Positions 36,099 through 44,690 of a stretch of DNA of 54,715 nucleotides are shown here, piece after piece. The notes under the pieces were generated by a model that was not told where the DNA came from, did not search any database, and was given only the letters and a program-made list of their open reading frames with translations. A program made the position numbers and the translations under genes. Origin of the DNA: Desulfobacteraceae bacterium (lineage in GTDB: Bacteria; Desulfobacterota; DSM-4660; Desulfatiglandales; Desulfatiglandaceae); NCBI GenBank assembly GCA_016844935.1, contig JAERTK010000153.1, positions 1 to 54,715 of the forward strand, read 5' to 3'. How positions within the stretch are numbered: the stretch's first letter is position 1; each line of letters opens with the position of its first letter.

Positions 36099-37280
36099 CT
36101 ATGAATCAAAATGGATCAATAAATATTGCCCTTCAAGGGTGGCTTTGAGCGAGTCCAGCGCCGCCACCTGACGGGGAAGCATGACGCTTCGTTTAAAGCC
36201 GCCGATGCGAACAATCAGTTCATCCGCGATTTTGTGCAACGCCACATCCCGCTTCTCAATAAAGGGCAATTTCATTTTCAATTGGTATTTTCCCTCAACC
36301 TTCGTCAACTCGTAGGGTTTTCCCATGAAAAACCGATCCAGCGGATTGCGGGAGCCGTATATCTTGTCCCCCAGGGCTTTGAGGTTGTCATAGCCCAGAA
36401 CTTCACCCCTGAATAAGTTCACCGGCAGAAGCGGTACCGGCTGAAAATAGTCTTCTGCCTCTTGTACATATCGTTTCTGGCTTTCCCGCCAGTCTTGAAA
36501 ATAGGGTTCGTTGACCGCATCGGGCAGTACGCGATTCATGATAATGGCATCAATGCTCATTTTGTAGAGGGAAAAGTACATGAATGCCCGCTGGGTTTCT
36601 TTCAAGACGATTTTTTCGGGGTTGGTGACCAGGCGAACGGTGGTTTTTTCGGGATCCGTCAGCAGTGCATCCACACCCCGGAGTTTTTCAAAAAGCCGTT
36701 CGATGGCGTCAAAGTAGTCTTCCCCCGGCAGGGGCAGATCATAGAAACGTTTGGCAACGGGTCGGGCATATTTGACAAGGGTCTTTTCGATTTTAAAAAT
36801 CTTGTTGATGTACCATTCAAGGGTCGTGGGAATGCTGATAAATCTGAGCGATTCACCGGTGGGTGCACAATCCAGTAAAACCACGTCAAAATGATTGTTT
36901 CTGGCGTAGCGGTTAATGTGGAGGAGCAGGCTGACTTCTTCCATCCCCGGCAGAATGGCCAATTCCTCAGCCAGGATTTCGTCAAGCCCGGTGGTGTTCA
37001 AAAGGGTTGAAAGATATTTATGAATATCTCCCCAGTTTTTTTCAATCTCTTCCTGGATATCCAGTTCCTGAATCCACAGGTTTTCCCCTACCTGGACCGG
37101 TTCACCCTTGCTCTGATTGATGAGGGCCTTTTCCATGTCGAAGATGTCCGACAGGCTGTGGGCCACATCCAGACTCATGATGACCGTTTTTTTTCCGCGT
37201 TCGGCCGCTTTAATGCCTGTGGCCGCTGCCACACTTGTTTTTCCGACGCCGCCCTTGCCGGCGAAAAATATAATTCTCAT
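36099..37280 (-). CDS. ArsA/Get3-family ATPase
   Basis: A single-domain 393-residue deviant-Walker-A ATPase: P-loop GKGGVGKTSVAAATG at residues 8-22, switch I DVAHSLSDIF, Walker B-like LLDCAPTGESLRFIS, and the C-terminal VMLPRQVAALDSLKATLEGQYLLIHF. No arsenite-efflux gene (arsB, arsR, arsD) is nearby and the protein is one domain rather than two, so an arsenite pump role is less likely than a Get3-like or unknown function. Cysteines of the arsenite site were not located. It is followed by the 78-residue gene. Confidence 0.85.
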   Translation of the reverse strand: MRIIFFAGKGGVGKTSVAAATGIKAAERGKKTVIMSLDVAHSLSDIFDMEKALINQSKGEPVQVGENLWIQELDIQEEIEKNWGDIHKYLSTLLNTTGLDEILAEELAILPGMEEVSLLLHINRYARNNHFDVVLLDCAPTGESLRFISIPTTLEWYINKIFKIEKTLVKYARPVAKRFYDLPLPGEDYFDAIERLFEKLRGVDALLTDPEKTTVRLVTNPEKIVLKETQRAFMYFSLYKMSIDAIIMNRVLPDAVNEPYFQDWRESQKRYVQEAEDYFQPVPLLPVNLFRGEVLGYDNLKALGDKIYGSRNPLDRFFMGKPYELTKVEGKYQLKMKLPFIEKRDVALHKIADELIVRIGGFKRSVMLPRQVAALDSLKATLEGQYLLIHFDS

Positions 37281-37619
37281 TTTAAATTCTTATTGGGATT
37301 GTAATCATTGAGCGTTGCAAATCAGCTCAAGATATCATAGCTATCAAAATTTTTAAAGAAAAAGTGCAGCTCAATCGGGAGGGTGTCCCCGCGCGAAGGT
37401 ACAACATCGGTCATTTGGATGCCCAGGGAGAAAAACTCGGCAGGGTTAAATCATGAAGATTAATCAAAGGGTGAGAGAAAAGGGATGGAAGCCGAAATTT
37501 GAATTGACGGGAACGACATCAAGAAATCGTCGAAAGATGACCGTAAGCCATGGATGGCTATCTACCGGATTCTTAATACCCCTTCTCTCTCCCCAAAAAA
37601 CTGACCCATTCACCCGAAT
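37281..37619. other. Gene-free interval
   Basis: About 340 bases between the ArsA-type gene and the microprotein stop. A 39-codon open frame on the plus strand (37337-37456) begins only at ATA and has no ribosome site. I see no recognised RNA, repeat or promoter. Confidence 0.4.
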
Positions 37620-37700
37620 TTAGAAAAGCAGGGCGAATACCACGAATACAAAACCAAACAGACACAGCAAATTAATTGAGAAAGTCCACAGCTTGTTCAT
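37620..37700 (-). CDS. 26-residue membrane microprotein
   Basis: A tiny ORF: MNKLWTFSIN followed by LLCLFGFVFVVFALLF, then TAA. It is almost wholly one transmembrane helix with a Lys at residue 3. The ribosome site is very strong (GGGGGAGG five bases before the ATG). A sigma-54-type promoter is about 94 bases upstream of the start codon. No family is known to me. Candidates include a small regulator of a membrane complex; no function is asserted. ftsY lies upstream on the same strand, 300 bases away. Confidence 0.72.
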   Translation of the reverse strand: MNKLWTFSINLLCLFGFVFVVFALLF

Positions 37701-37804
37701 CGTCACCTCCCCCTTAAACCTTCGGTTATTGTTTCAAGACTTGGTCAAAGGGAACTCCCGGGTTGTTCCACTCCAAAACGTCAACGCATCTGGCTGCTAT
37801 AGGA

Positions 37805-37820
37805 AGCAAAGGCTGTGCCA
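37805..37820 (-). promoter_or_regulatory. Sigma-54 (-24/-12) promoter for the microprotein
   Basis: On the minus strand the sequence is TGGCACAGCCTTTGCT, an exact match to TGGCACN5TTGCW. GG is at 37819-37818 and GC at 37807-37806, the required 12-base step. Transcription would begin near 37794, giving a leader of about 94 bases. The next downstream gene is the 26-residue ORF. Confidence 0.8.
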
Positions 37821-37846
37821 AACTTGAGACAAGATGTCTCAAGTTT
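37820..37846. promoter_or_regulatory. Perfect inverted repeat (GAGAC/GTCTC) abutting the sigma-54 promoter
   Basis: Twelve-base arms AAACTTGAGACA and TGTCTCAAGTTT with a three-base spacer (37832-37834). It touches the -24 element. It could be an activator/repressor site. The minus-strand continuation has only three T before GGCAC, so it is unlikely to be a terminator. Confidence 0.7.
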
Positions 37847-37948
37847 ATATAACCGCTTGAATATGAAGCGAAAATAATCTTATGGCTTTGAATGAGTAGT
37901 AAACAGTGATGTTTCAGGAAGTGCGTTTTGAACGAACATGTTCCATGG

Positions 37949-37976
37949 TGAGACTGATATTTTGAGATGAGTCTCA
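37949..37976. promoter_or_regulatory. Second GAGAC/GTCTC cluster, upstream candidate activator site
   Basis: The half-sites TGAGACT (37949-37955) and AGTCTCA (37970-37976) are inverted, and TGAGATGAGTCTCA (37963-37976) is itself a short palindrome. Centre is about 170 bases upstream of the predicted transcription start, inside the usual range for enhancer-binding proteins. It shares half-sites with the repeat at 37820-37846. Confidence 0.5.
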
Positions 37977-37999
37977 TAATAAGGCAAACCACTGCCTCA

Positions 38000-39052
38000 T
38001 TAATCGAAAATGGCCCGCACAAATTCGTTGGCGTTAAAAGCCCTGAGATCGTCCATCTGTTCTCCAATGCCGATGAAACGGATGGGAATCTGAAGCTGGC
38101 TGGAAATTCCGATGGCAATGCCGCCCTTCGCGGTGCCGTCCAGCTTGGTGAGGACAATGCCCGTCAATCCCAATGCTTCCTGAAACGCTTCTGCCTGTGA
38201 GATGGCGTTTTGTCCCGTTGTGGCATCGAGAACGAGCCATACCTCATGGGGAGCGCCTGAAAGCTTACGACCGATGACCCGGTGTACTTTCTGGAGTTCT
38301 TCCATGAGGTTGATCTGGGTGTGCAGCCTTCCGGCCGTATCCACGAGGACCACATCGACATTTCTGGAAATGGCAGCGGTCATGGCATCAAAAGCGACGG
38401 CAGATGGATCGGCACCGGTGCCCTGCCCGATGACCGTGGCGCCCACCCGGTCTCCCCAAATGGTCAGCTGTTCAACCGCTGCGGCCCTGAAAGTGTCCCC
38501 AGCAACCAGCATGACGGTTTTTCCCTCCTGCTTGAAACGGTTCGCTATTTTCCCGATGGTGGTGGTTTTTCCAACGCCGTTTACGCCTGCAACCATAATG
38601 ACCATGGGTTCTCCCGGTTTTGGCGGTGGGTGTTCAACGGGTTCTTGATCCAGCAGGGAAAGGATATGATTTCTCAACAGTCCTTTCAGTTTCCGGGGGT
38701 CCTTCAATTCTTTCCGGGTCATCTTTTCCTGGACGGCATCCAGCAGGGTCTGGGTTGTTGCCACGCCGATATCGGATGTAAAAAGAATTTCCTCAAGCTG
38801 ATCCATCAAACTTTCGGTGATTTCTTTCTTACCCGCAAAAAGGGTATCAATCCGGCCTGTGAAAGAGGATCTGGTCTTAGTTAGGCCGTGACGAAGCCTT
38901 TTAAAAACACCTTTCCGATGGTCTTTGGGTCTGTCCTCGTTCTCCATTGGGGAATTGTTGTCCGCTGTGTTGTCAGGTTCGGAGCTCTGTGGTGTTTCCA
39001 CCGGGTTGATGGTCGGGGCCTTGTCATGTTTTTTCTTTCTAAAAATGGTCAT
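38000..39052 (-). CDS. ftsY: Signal recognition particle receptor FtsY
   Basis: FtsY is the membrane-associated GTPase receptor that docks SRP-ribosome complexes at the Sec translocon. The 350 residues have an acidic/basic N-terminal A-region (about 1-45), an N domain, and the G domain: GVNGVGKTTTIGKIANR (P-loop), DTFRAAAVEQL, DTAGRLHTQ, and TKLDGTAKGG. The A-domain is shorter than in E. coli, as in many bacteria. It follows smc by 51 bases on the same strand, which is a frequent smc-ftsY pairing. Confidence 0.96.
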   Translation of the reverse strand: MTIFRKKKHDKAPTINPVETPQSSEPDNTADNNSPMENEDRPKDHRKGVFKRLRHGLTKTRSSFTGRIDTLFAGKKEITESLMDQLEEILFTSDIGVATTQTLLDAVQEKMTRKELKDPRKLKGLLRNHILSLLDQEPVEHPPPKPGEPMVIMVAGVNGVGKTTTIGKIANRFKQEGKTVMLVAGDTFRAAAVEQLTIWGDRVGATVIGQGTGADPSAVAFDAMTAAISRNVDVVLVDTAGRLHTQINLMEELQKVHRVIGRKLSGAPHEVWLVLDATTGQNAISQAEAFQEALGLTGIVLTKLDGTAKGGIAIGISSQLQIPIRFIGIGEQMDDLRAFNANEFVRAIFD

Positions 39053-39103
39053 TATGGTTGTTCCTTGCTCAAAGTGGGGATTTGGGAATTGTCATCTGGT
39101 TTT

Positions 39104-42100
39104 TCAGTTGGCGGCGAACTGGCTCTGCTGGCGTTGTATGTCAACGGACACGAGCTTTGATACGCCTTTGTTCTCCATTGTGATGCCGAAAAGACGATCG
39201 GTGATGGCCATGGTTTTTCGGCTGTGGGTCACCATGATAATCTGGGATTCCCTCTTTATCTTGTTTAACAAGTCATTGAATCGATCGATATTGGCTTCGT
39301 CCAGGGGTGCATCCACTTCGTCCAGAAGACAGAAGGGGCTGGGTTTGATCATGTAAATGGCAAAAATAAGGGCCATTGCCACCAGGGCTTTTTCGCCACC
39401 CGATAGGAGGCCCATATGACTCAATCGTTTGCCTGGGGGTTGTACCTCGACCAGGACACCGCTTTCAAGGGGTTTTTGTTCATCTGTCAGCTTAAGCCCG
39501 GCCGTGCCGCCGCTGAAGAGAATGGGGAAAATTTCTTTGAGCTTCTGGTCGACCCTTAAAAAGGTCCGGTTGAATTTTTCAAGGGATGTTCGGTTTATTT
39601 TCTTGATGGCGGTTTTTAAGGATTCAATGGAATTCAACAGATCCTGGCGTTGTTCCAGAATAAAATCGCGGCGTTCCTTGAGCGCCTCATACTCTTTTAT
39701 GGCCGTCAGGTTAACTTCTCCCATGTTTTTCAATTTCTCTTTCTGTTTTTCAATTTCTTCCTTTGCCTGTGGTTCGTCGAAATCATCCTGCAGAAATTGT
39801 TGGTAAATCGACCTCATGTCGGCACCGAAATTTTCCCTGACCCGTTCCAACAGACTGTCGATTTTGAATCGGATCTCGGATTGGGCCATCTTGCTGCTGT
39901 TGATCTCCTCGGTGAGGCGATCAATCTGAGCTTTTATCTGCCCAACCTTTTGTTCCTCTTCTTTGATGGCCTCTTTCCGGTTACGGTAATCAGACTCTGA
40001 ACGGCTCATTTCTTCTTCCGCCTGCCGTAATTCCCGGTAAAGGTGCTTGAGGGATTCTTTAAGTGTATTTCTTTCCGTTTCACACGCCTGATGCCGGCGT
40101 TGTCCGCTCTCAGCGTCCTTTAAAATGGCCGTAAGCCTGTCCAGGGAGTCGTCCAGGTAATGATCGACCATATCCATTTCACGGGCCACCCCCCGCTGAG
40201 ATTCCGTGCGGAGACGACAATCCTCCCTGAGCTTGGAAGCCTTTTCGCGGGTATGCTCGAATTCTTCTTCAGCCTCTTTCAGTTCCAGTTCTTTTTCGTG
40301 GAAATATGCCGCTTCAAGAGCTTGTTTTTCCCGGCTTTGGTGAAGGGCGGCCTGCAGCTTTTTTAATTTTTCCCTCTGTTTGTTTTGGTCTATTTCTTTT
40401 TCTTTGAGGTCATTTTGAATTTTGCGGGAAAGTTTTTCAGACTGCTCCAGTTCTTGGCCCAGGCGAAACAGTATCTTGTCAACGTCGTTAATGTCGTCCC
40501 TGCAGGACCATTTTTTATCGGTCAGCTGCTGAAGAGCGCTTTTATTTTCTTCAATCTCAGCCAGAATGTTCTCTTGTTGAAAACTCAAGTCCTCAAATTT
40601 TCGCTGGTGGGTGGCGACCTCTTTTTTCAAATCCACGATTTCCCTTTTTCTGGCCAGAAGGCCCCGGGAGGTATGGGAAAGCCTGCCGCCCGTGATAACG
40701 CCACGCTGATCCAACACGTCTCCTTCAGGGGTGACAAAACAAAGTGTGCCGCCATGTTTTCCCGAAGCGTTCATGGCCGTCGGCACGTCATCTGCCAACA
40801 CCGTATTGCGCAAGATGTCGTTGATGAGTGGTTCAATTTCCTTAGAGGTGCTGACAAAACTGGCCAAAGGGGTAAATTCCAAATGGGCTTTATTCTCTTT
40901 GAAGGAATAAACAAGGTCATCCAAAGGGGCAAAACTGCCGATGCCCCTGGCTTTCTCTTTGAGATAGCGAACCGCGGCCGCAGCGTCGTTTTTTGTCAGG
41001 GTGATCACATATTGCAGCTTGTCGGCCAAGACGGCCTCAACCGCCTTTTCATATGGGGGGTCCACCTGAATGAGGTCCGCGAGAATCCCCAGGACCCGGC
41101 CACGGTTCCCCGGTTCGAAATCCTTGGCCCGCATGATGGTTCTCACGCCCGCTTTGTATCCTTCAAAATTTTCCATGAGTCCCGCCAGGCTGGCCAGGCG
41201 GGACCGACACCTGTTCAACTCAGATTCCACTGCTGCTGCCTCCGTCTCAACACGTTTCCTGATCCTCTCAAGCTCATTTGTTTTCGTGCCCCTTTTTTCT
41301 AAGTCACTTTCGAGCGCTTCAAGCTTTTCCATGACCGTTTCACGGACCTTGGTTTTTCTTCGGGAAGTTTTCAGGATGCTTTCAGTCCTGGCGGTGGTTT
41401 CCGCCAGCTCATTTTCCAGTCTGGACCGGTTGTCAGAGATTTGTTCCAATGCCTTGTTGAGGTATCCCGTCTCATGGTCAAGCCCCACCGCGCGGGTCTC
41501 GCCGGCACTCATGTTGTTCCTTGCCTTTTCAAAGTTCTCCCGGATTTCTTTGAAAAGCCGCTTTCGCGTTTTAAGCCGCTCTTCTTCAAGTTGGGCTTCC
41601 TGCTCGAGATCGGCGGTTTCACGCTTAAGTCTGAGCATTTCCCCTTTCAGGTGGTCCTTTTTTTTCTCCAGTTCCCCGATTCTGCGCCGCACGTCCCCTT
41701 TTTCTGTTTTGAGGCGGCCTGCCAGCTGCGCCAGGGTTTTGAGCTCTCCTTCAAGGGCTTGTATGTCCGCCTCCCTTTTTTGAACCCGGTCTCTGCAATC
41801 AAAATTTACTTTGCGACACTTGGAAAGCCCCTCTTCTGTTTCCTCCAGTTCCAGGTTCATGTGGACGATTTGGGCCTCGTGCCGAGAAATGGTTCCATTG
41901 AGGGCGTTTTTTTCATCCATAAGGGCTTCGGTGGAGTGGATTTTACGGCCCACATCGGTCTTGAGCATTTCGTAATTGTTTGCGAAAAACGTAAGTTCCA
42001 GATCCTCGATTTTGTGGCTGAGGGCTTTATAACGTTCAGCCTTTCCGGCTTGTCTTTTCAGTGATCGGATCTGTTTTTCGATTTCGCTTAAAATGTCGTT

Positions 42101-42682
42101 AAGCCGCTGCAGGTTGGCTTCGGTAAGCTCGATTTTCCGTTGCGACAACGCCACCTTTTTTCTATACTTGGTGATTCCGGCCGCCTCCTCCAGCATGACG
42201 CGGGTTTCCTCGGGACGTTGCTCAACAATGTTTCCGATCTGGCCCTGGCCGATAATGGAATAGGCTTTGCTTCCCAGGCCCGTATCCATGAAAACTTCCT
42301 GGATGTCCTTTAGCCTGCACGAAACATTGTTGAGGAGGTATTCGCTCTCTCCGGATCTGTAAAGACGCCGGGTGACGGATAATTCCGGGCTGTCACCAAA
42401 GGCGGGCGGGAAGTCTCCGGTCCCATTTTCAAAAAGCAGCGATACTTCAGCCATTCCAAGGGGTTTACTGTTGCCGGCGCCGCTGAAGATAACATCCTCC
42501 ATCTTGCGGCCCCGCAACTGTTTGGGGCTCTGCTCTCCCATACACCACCTGATGGCATCGACCACATTGCTCTTGCCGCAACCATTGGGACCCACAACCC
42601 CGCTGATACCGGTGGGGAAGGAAATTTCCAACCGTTCCAGAAAGGACTTGAAGCCATGTATGGATACTTGCTTGATTTTCAT
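39104..42682 (-). CDS. smc: Chromosome segregation protein SMC
   Basis: SMC is a dimeric ATPase that, with ScpAB, loops and aligns chromosomal DNA; ParB-parS complexes load it near the origin. The 1,192 residues show the N-terminal Walker A GVVGPNGCGKSNVVDAIRW, a long coiled coil (about 170-500), the hinge (about 510-680, including IGSFAPLD and GVITGG), a second coiled coil, and the C-terminal LSGGEKALVAMALIFA signature with Walker B CLLDEVDAPLDEAN. It is full-length. The presence of parS and ParAB in the window fits its known loading route. Confidence 0.97.
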   Translation of the reverse strand: MKIKQVSIHGFKSFLERLEISFPTGISGVVGPNGCGKSNVVDAIRWCMGEQSPKQLRGRKMEDVIFSGAGNSKPLGMAEVSLLFENGTGDFPPAFGDSPELSVTRRLYRSGESEYLLNNVSCRLKDIQEVFMDTGLGSKAYSIIGQGQIGNIVEQRPEETRVMLEEAAGITKYRKKVALSQRKIELTEANLQRLNDILSEIEKQIRSLKRQAGKAERYKALSHKIEDLELTFFANNYEMLKTDVGRKIHSTEALMDEKNALNGTISRHEAQIVHMNLELEETEEGLSKCRKVNFDCRDRVQKREADIQALEGELKTLAQLAGRLKTEKGDVRRRIGELEKKKDHLKGEMLRLKRETADLEQEAQLEEERLKTRKRLFKEIRENFEKARNNMSAGETRAVGLDHETGYLNKALEQISDNRSRLENELAETTARTESILKTSRRKTKVRETVMEKLEALESDLEKRGTKTNELERIRKRVETEAAAVESELNRCRSRLASLAGLMENFEGYKAGVRTIMRAKDFEPGNRGRVLGILADLIQVDPPYEKAVEAVLADKLQYVITLTKNDAAAAVRYLKEKARGIGSFAPLDDLVYSFKENKAHLEFTPLASFVSTSKEIEPLINDILRNTVLADDVPTAMNASGKHGGTLCFVTPEGDVLDQRGVITGGRLSHTSRGLLARKREIVDLKKEVATHQRKFEDLSFQQENILAEIEENKSALQQLTDKKWSCRDDINDVDKILFRLGQELEQSEKLSRKIQNDLKEKEIDQNKQREKLKKLQAALHQSREKQALEAAYFHEKELELKEAEEEFEHTREKASKLREDCRLRTESQRGVAREMDMVDHYLDDSLDRLTAILKDAESGQRRHQACETERNTLKESLKHLYRELRQAEEEMSRSESDYRNRKEAIKEEEQKVGQIKAQIDRLTEEINSSKMAQSEIRFKIDSLLERVRENFGADMRSIYQQFLQDDFDEPQAKEEIEKQKEKLKNMGEVNLTAIKEYEALKERRDFILEQRQDLLNSIESLKTAIKKINRTSLEKFNRTFLRVDQKLKEIFPILFSGGTAGLKLTDEQKPLESGVLVEVQPPGKRLSHMGLLSGGEKALVAMALIFAIYMIKPSPFCLLDEVDAPLDEANIDRFNDLLNKIKRESQIIMVTHSRKTMAITDRLFGITMENKGVSKLVSVDIQRQQSQFAAN

Positions 42683-42859
42683 CCCGACCCCCCCTCAGGC
42701 GGTTTTGGACCTTTTCGCATGGGGTTTCAACCTAGAAACACCATCAACTGACCCTCTAACATAATTCACCGGTTTTGTAAATAGAAAATACAACATGATG
42801 TGATATAAAAGCTGTTTATGACAAGATGTAGTGCCGTTTGCCGCCTTTTTGGAATGATG

Positions 42860-42889
42860 TTGACATACTCCCGGGAAAATCCCTATTAT
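42860..42889 (+). promoter_or_regulatory. Sigma-70-type promoter for the nitroreductase gene
   Basis: TTGACA at 42860-42865, an 18-base spacer, and TATTAT at 42884-42889. Transcription would begin about 22 bases before the ATG at 42918. It is the only strong pair in the smc/nitroreductase divergent gap. Confidence 0.65.
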
Positions 42890-42917
42890 CGGGTAGCAAT
42901 TATTATGGGGGGAAGTC

Positions 42918-43571
42918 ATGATGGATCTTACAGAAGCCATGAAAGAAAGAAGGAGCACCCGCGCTTTTCTGGAAAAACCCGTGACCCGGGAGGTGATGGA
43001 ACGCCTTCTTTATCTGGCCACTCAGGCGCCTTCAGCCATTAATCTTCAGCCATGGGAGTTGGCTGTTGTGTCCGGAGAAGAGAAAAAGCGGTTGAGCCGG
43101 TTACTGGTCAAGCGGATGAAGGAAAGAAACATCTCCTGTGCGCCGGGCGCGAAAAAACCGCTTCCGGAGGCGTTCATGGATAGACAGCGGGGGCTCTTGA
43201 ACACCATTCAACCCCATCTGCCGGAAGATACCGTGTTTCAGGAATTCATTAATGAGGGTAGTTGTAATTTTTACGGAGCGCCCACGGCCGTGATCATCAG
43301 CATGGACCAGGTCTTCTCCAGTGCCAGGCTCACGGACATGGGTGTTCTGGTGGGATATCTGGTTCTGGCGGCCCACGGATTGGGTTTGAGCACCTGTCCC
43401 ATCGGCCTGATCACGGCATTTGATGAAGAAATCAAAGAGGAGCTGAGCCTTTCGGATGAAATGCAGGTGGTCATCGGCGTTGCTATTGGATACGGGGATC
43501 CTGACGCTCCCATCAATGGGGGTCGATCGGAAAGGGTTCCCCTTCAGGATGTTGTGAAATGGCGGCATTAG
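42918..43571 (+). CDS. Nitroreductase-family flavoprotein
   Basis: A 217-residue FMN-dependent NAD(P)H oxidoreductase of the nitroreductase superfamily. The phosphate-binding start RRSTRAF, then LLYLATQAPSAINLQPWEL, YGAPTAVIISMD, MGVLVGYLVLAAHGLGLSTCPIG and VIGVAIGYGDPDAP are the family marks. It would reduce a nitro, quinone or enone compound in the cytoplasm; the substrate is unknown. ATG is preceded by GGGGGGAAG. It overlaps the downstream patatin gene by 13 bases, so the two are co-expressed. Confidence 0.9.
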   Translation: MMDLTEAMKERRSTRAFLEKPVTREVMERLLYLATQAPSAINLQPWELAVVSGEEKKRLSRLLVKRMKERNISCAPGAKKPLPEAFMDRQRGLLNTIQPHLPEDTVFQEFINEGSCNFYGAPTAVIISMDQVFSSARLTDMGVLVGYLVLAAHGLGLSTCPIGLITAFDEEIKEELSLSDEMQVVIGVAIGYGDPDAPINGGRSERVPLQDVVKWRH

Positions 43572-44449
43572 ACCGGAAGTTTCCGCCATCCCGGAACGTC
43601 CGCGGCCGGGTGGGGGTGGCATTTTCCTCCGGGTTTTTCGGGTTTTTTGCACACGCCGGGTTTCTGGCGGCCCTTCGGGAAATGGATATTGTTCCTGTTG
43701 CTTTTGCAGGGGCCAGCTCAGGTGCCATTGTGGCGGCCATGGCCGCTACGGAAATGGCGGATGAAGACATCCGTGACCTTTTGTTCAATGTTCAGAAAGC
43801 CGATTTCTGGGATCCCGATCCCTTCCCCAAGTTTCTGAAAAGCGCCCTGCGACTGTTTCGGGGGTATACCGGTTATCTAAAAGGAGATGGTTTTGCACGA
43901 CTACTGAAAAAGTTGCCGGTAAAGCGATTTGAGGAATGCCGATGCCCTCTGGCCATATCCGCCGTTGATGTAACCCACAGAAAAGAAGAGATTTTTACAA
44001 AAGGCGATCTTGTCGACGCTATACAGGCCTCGGGATCGGTCCCCATGCTCTTTAAGCCCGCTAAGATTGACGGGGCTCTCTACCTGGATGGTGGCATCAG
44101 CGGCAAGGCACCCGTCGAGGCCTTGGCGGATCTTTGTGATCTGGATAGCATCCTGGTCCATTTCATCGCTTCTGAGAACATCAAAAATCCGGGCAACGAT
44201 TTTCTAAAAAAGCGGTTCTCCCCATGGCGGATGCAGCACGTCGCCATCAACACGGCCCGCATGGAAGATTATGAGCGACAGAAAAGAATCGTGGCCATGG
44301 GTGGTGTGGAGGTCGTTGAAATCAATACCGGTGCACCATCCATGGGGCCCAACAGTCTGGACAATGGGCCGCTCGCCTATGAGGCCGCAAGAACTTCTGC
44401 TTTGAAGGTTCTCAAGAAGATCTTTCTTGATGGGCCACGCGTTGTTTGA
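43559..44449 (+). CDS. Patatin-like phospholipase
   Basis: A 296-residue alpha/beta lipase of the patatin/RssA type. The oxyanion loop is SSGFFGFFAHAG, the nucleophile elbow GASSGAI (GxSxG, Ser at about residue 55) and the catalytic Asp in DGGISGKAP. The first 17 residues are basic, with no clear signal peptide, so it is probably cytoplasmic or membrane-peripheral. It would hydrolyse an acyl ester of a lipid; the physiological substrate is not evident. It is coupled to the nitroreductase gene by an overlap of 13 bases. No gene follows on this strand until the cytochrome. Confidence 0.88.
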   Translation: MAALDRKFPPSRNVRGRVGVAFSSGFFGFFAHAGFLAALREMDIVPVAFAGASSGAIVAAMAATEMADEDIRDLLFNVQKADFWDPDPFPKFLKSALRLFRGYTGYLKGDGFARLLKKLPVKRFEECRCPLAISAVDVTHRKEEIFTKGDLVDAIQASGSVPMLFKPAKIDGALYLDGGISGKAPVEALADLCDLDSILVHFIASENIKNPGNDFLKKRFSPWRMQHVAINTARMEDYERQKRIVAMGGVEVVEINTGAPSMGPNSLDNGPLAYEAARTSALKVLKKIFLDGPRVV

Positions 44450-44543
44450 TAAGTATCCCGATTTTAAACCGTCCTCTTGCGTATCTTGAAATGTTTTGCT
44501 GATCCCTTGATCGAGTCATTTTTATCACGTTGTTTTATCATCT

Positions 44544-44577
44544 GATTAATCACTGCCATTTTTGCTGTCGATTAATC
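44544..44577. promoter_or_regulatory. Twin GATTAATC palindromes (candidate enhancer sites)
   Basis: The palindrome GATTAATC occurs at 44544-44551 and 44570-44577, with 26 bases between starts. Centres are about 128 and 102 bases upstream of the predicted sigma-54 transcription start at 44676. This is where enhancer-binding activators of sigma-54 usually bind. The binding protein is unknown. Confidence 0.55.
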
Positions 44578-44650
44578 GCACCCGCCAGGTGATCGTTTAT
44601 CCTTAATAACATATTGTTTTAAAAGAGATTATTCTTTTTTTGGGCATTAC

Positions 44651-44665
44651 GGCACAAATATTGCT
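44651..44665 (+). promoter_or_regulatory. Sigma-54 (-24/-12) promoter for the decaheme cytochrome
   Basis: GGCACAAATATTGCT: GG at 44651-44652 and GC at 44663-44664, exactly 12 bases apart; only the T before GG (here C) departs from TGGCACN5TTGCW. Transcription would start near 44676, 15 bases before the riboswitch. Confidence 0.75.
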
Positions 44666-44690
44666 TTTATGGCCAGTAACAGTTTGACTC

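Noticed and set aside
36099..37280. Arsenite efflux pump ATPase
   Set aside because: No arsB, arsR or arsD near, one ATPase domain instead of two, arsenite-binding cysteines not located.
37337..37456. A 39-codon open frame on the plus strand that reads like protein (for example RRYNIGHLDAQGEKLGRVKS)
   Set aside because: The first possible start is ATA, there is no ribosome site, and no family is recognised. Could be a decayed fragment, but not supported.
37726..38157. A 143-codon frame on the minus strand across the end of ftsY
   Set aside because: It is out of frame with ftsY, which covers half of it, and the rest spans the sigma-54 promoter and palindromes; composition is not protein-like.
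44460..44540. Terminator after the patatin gene
   Set aside because: No hairpin with a T-run could be found in this stretch.
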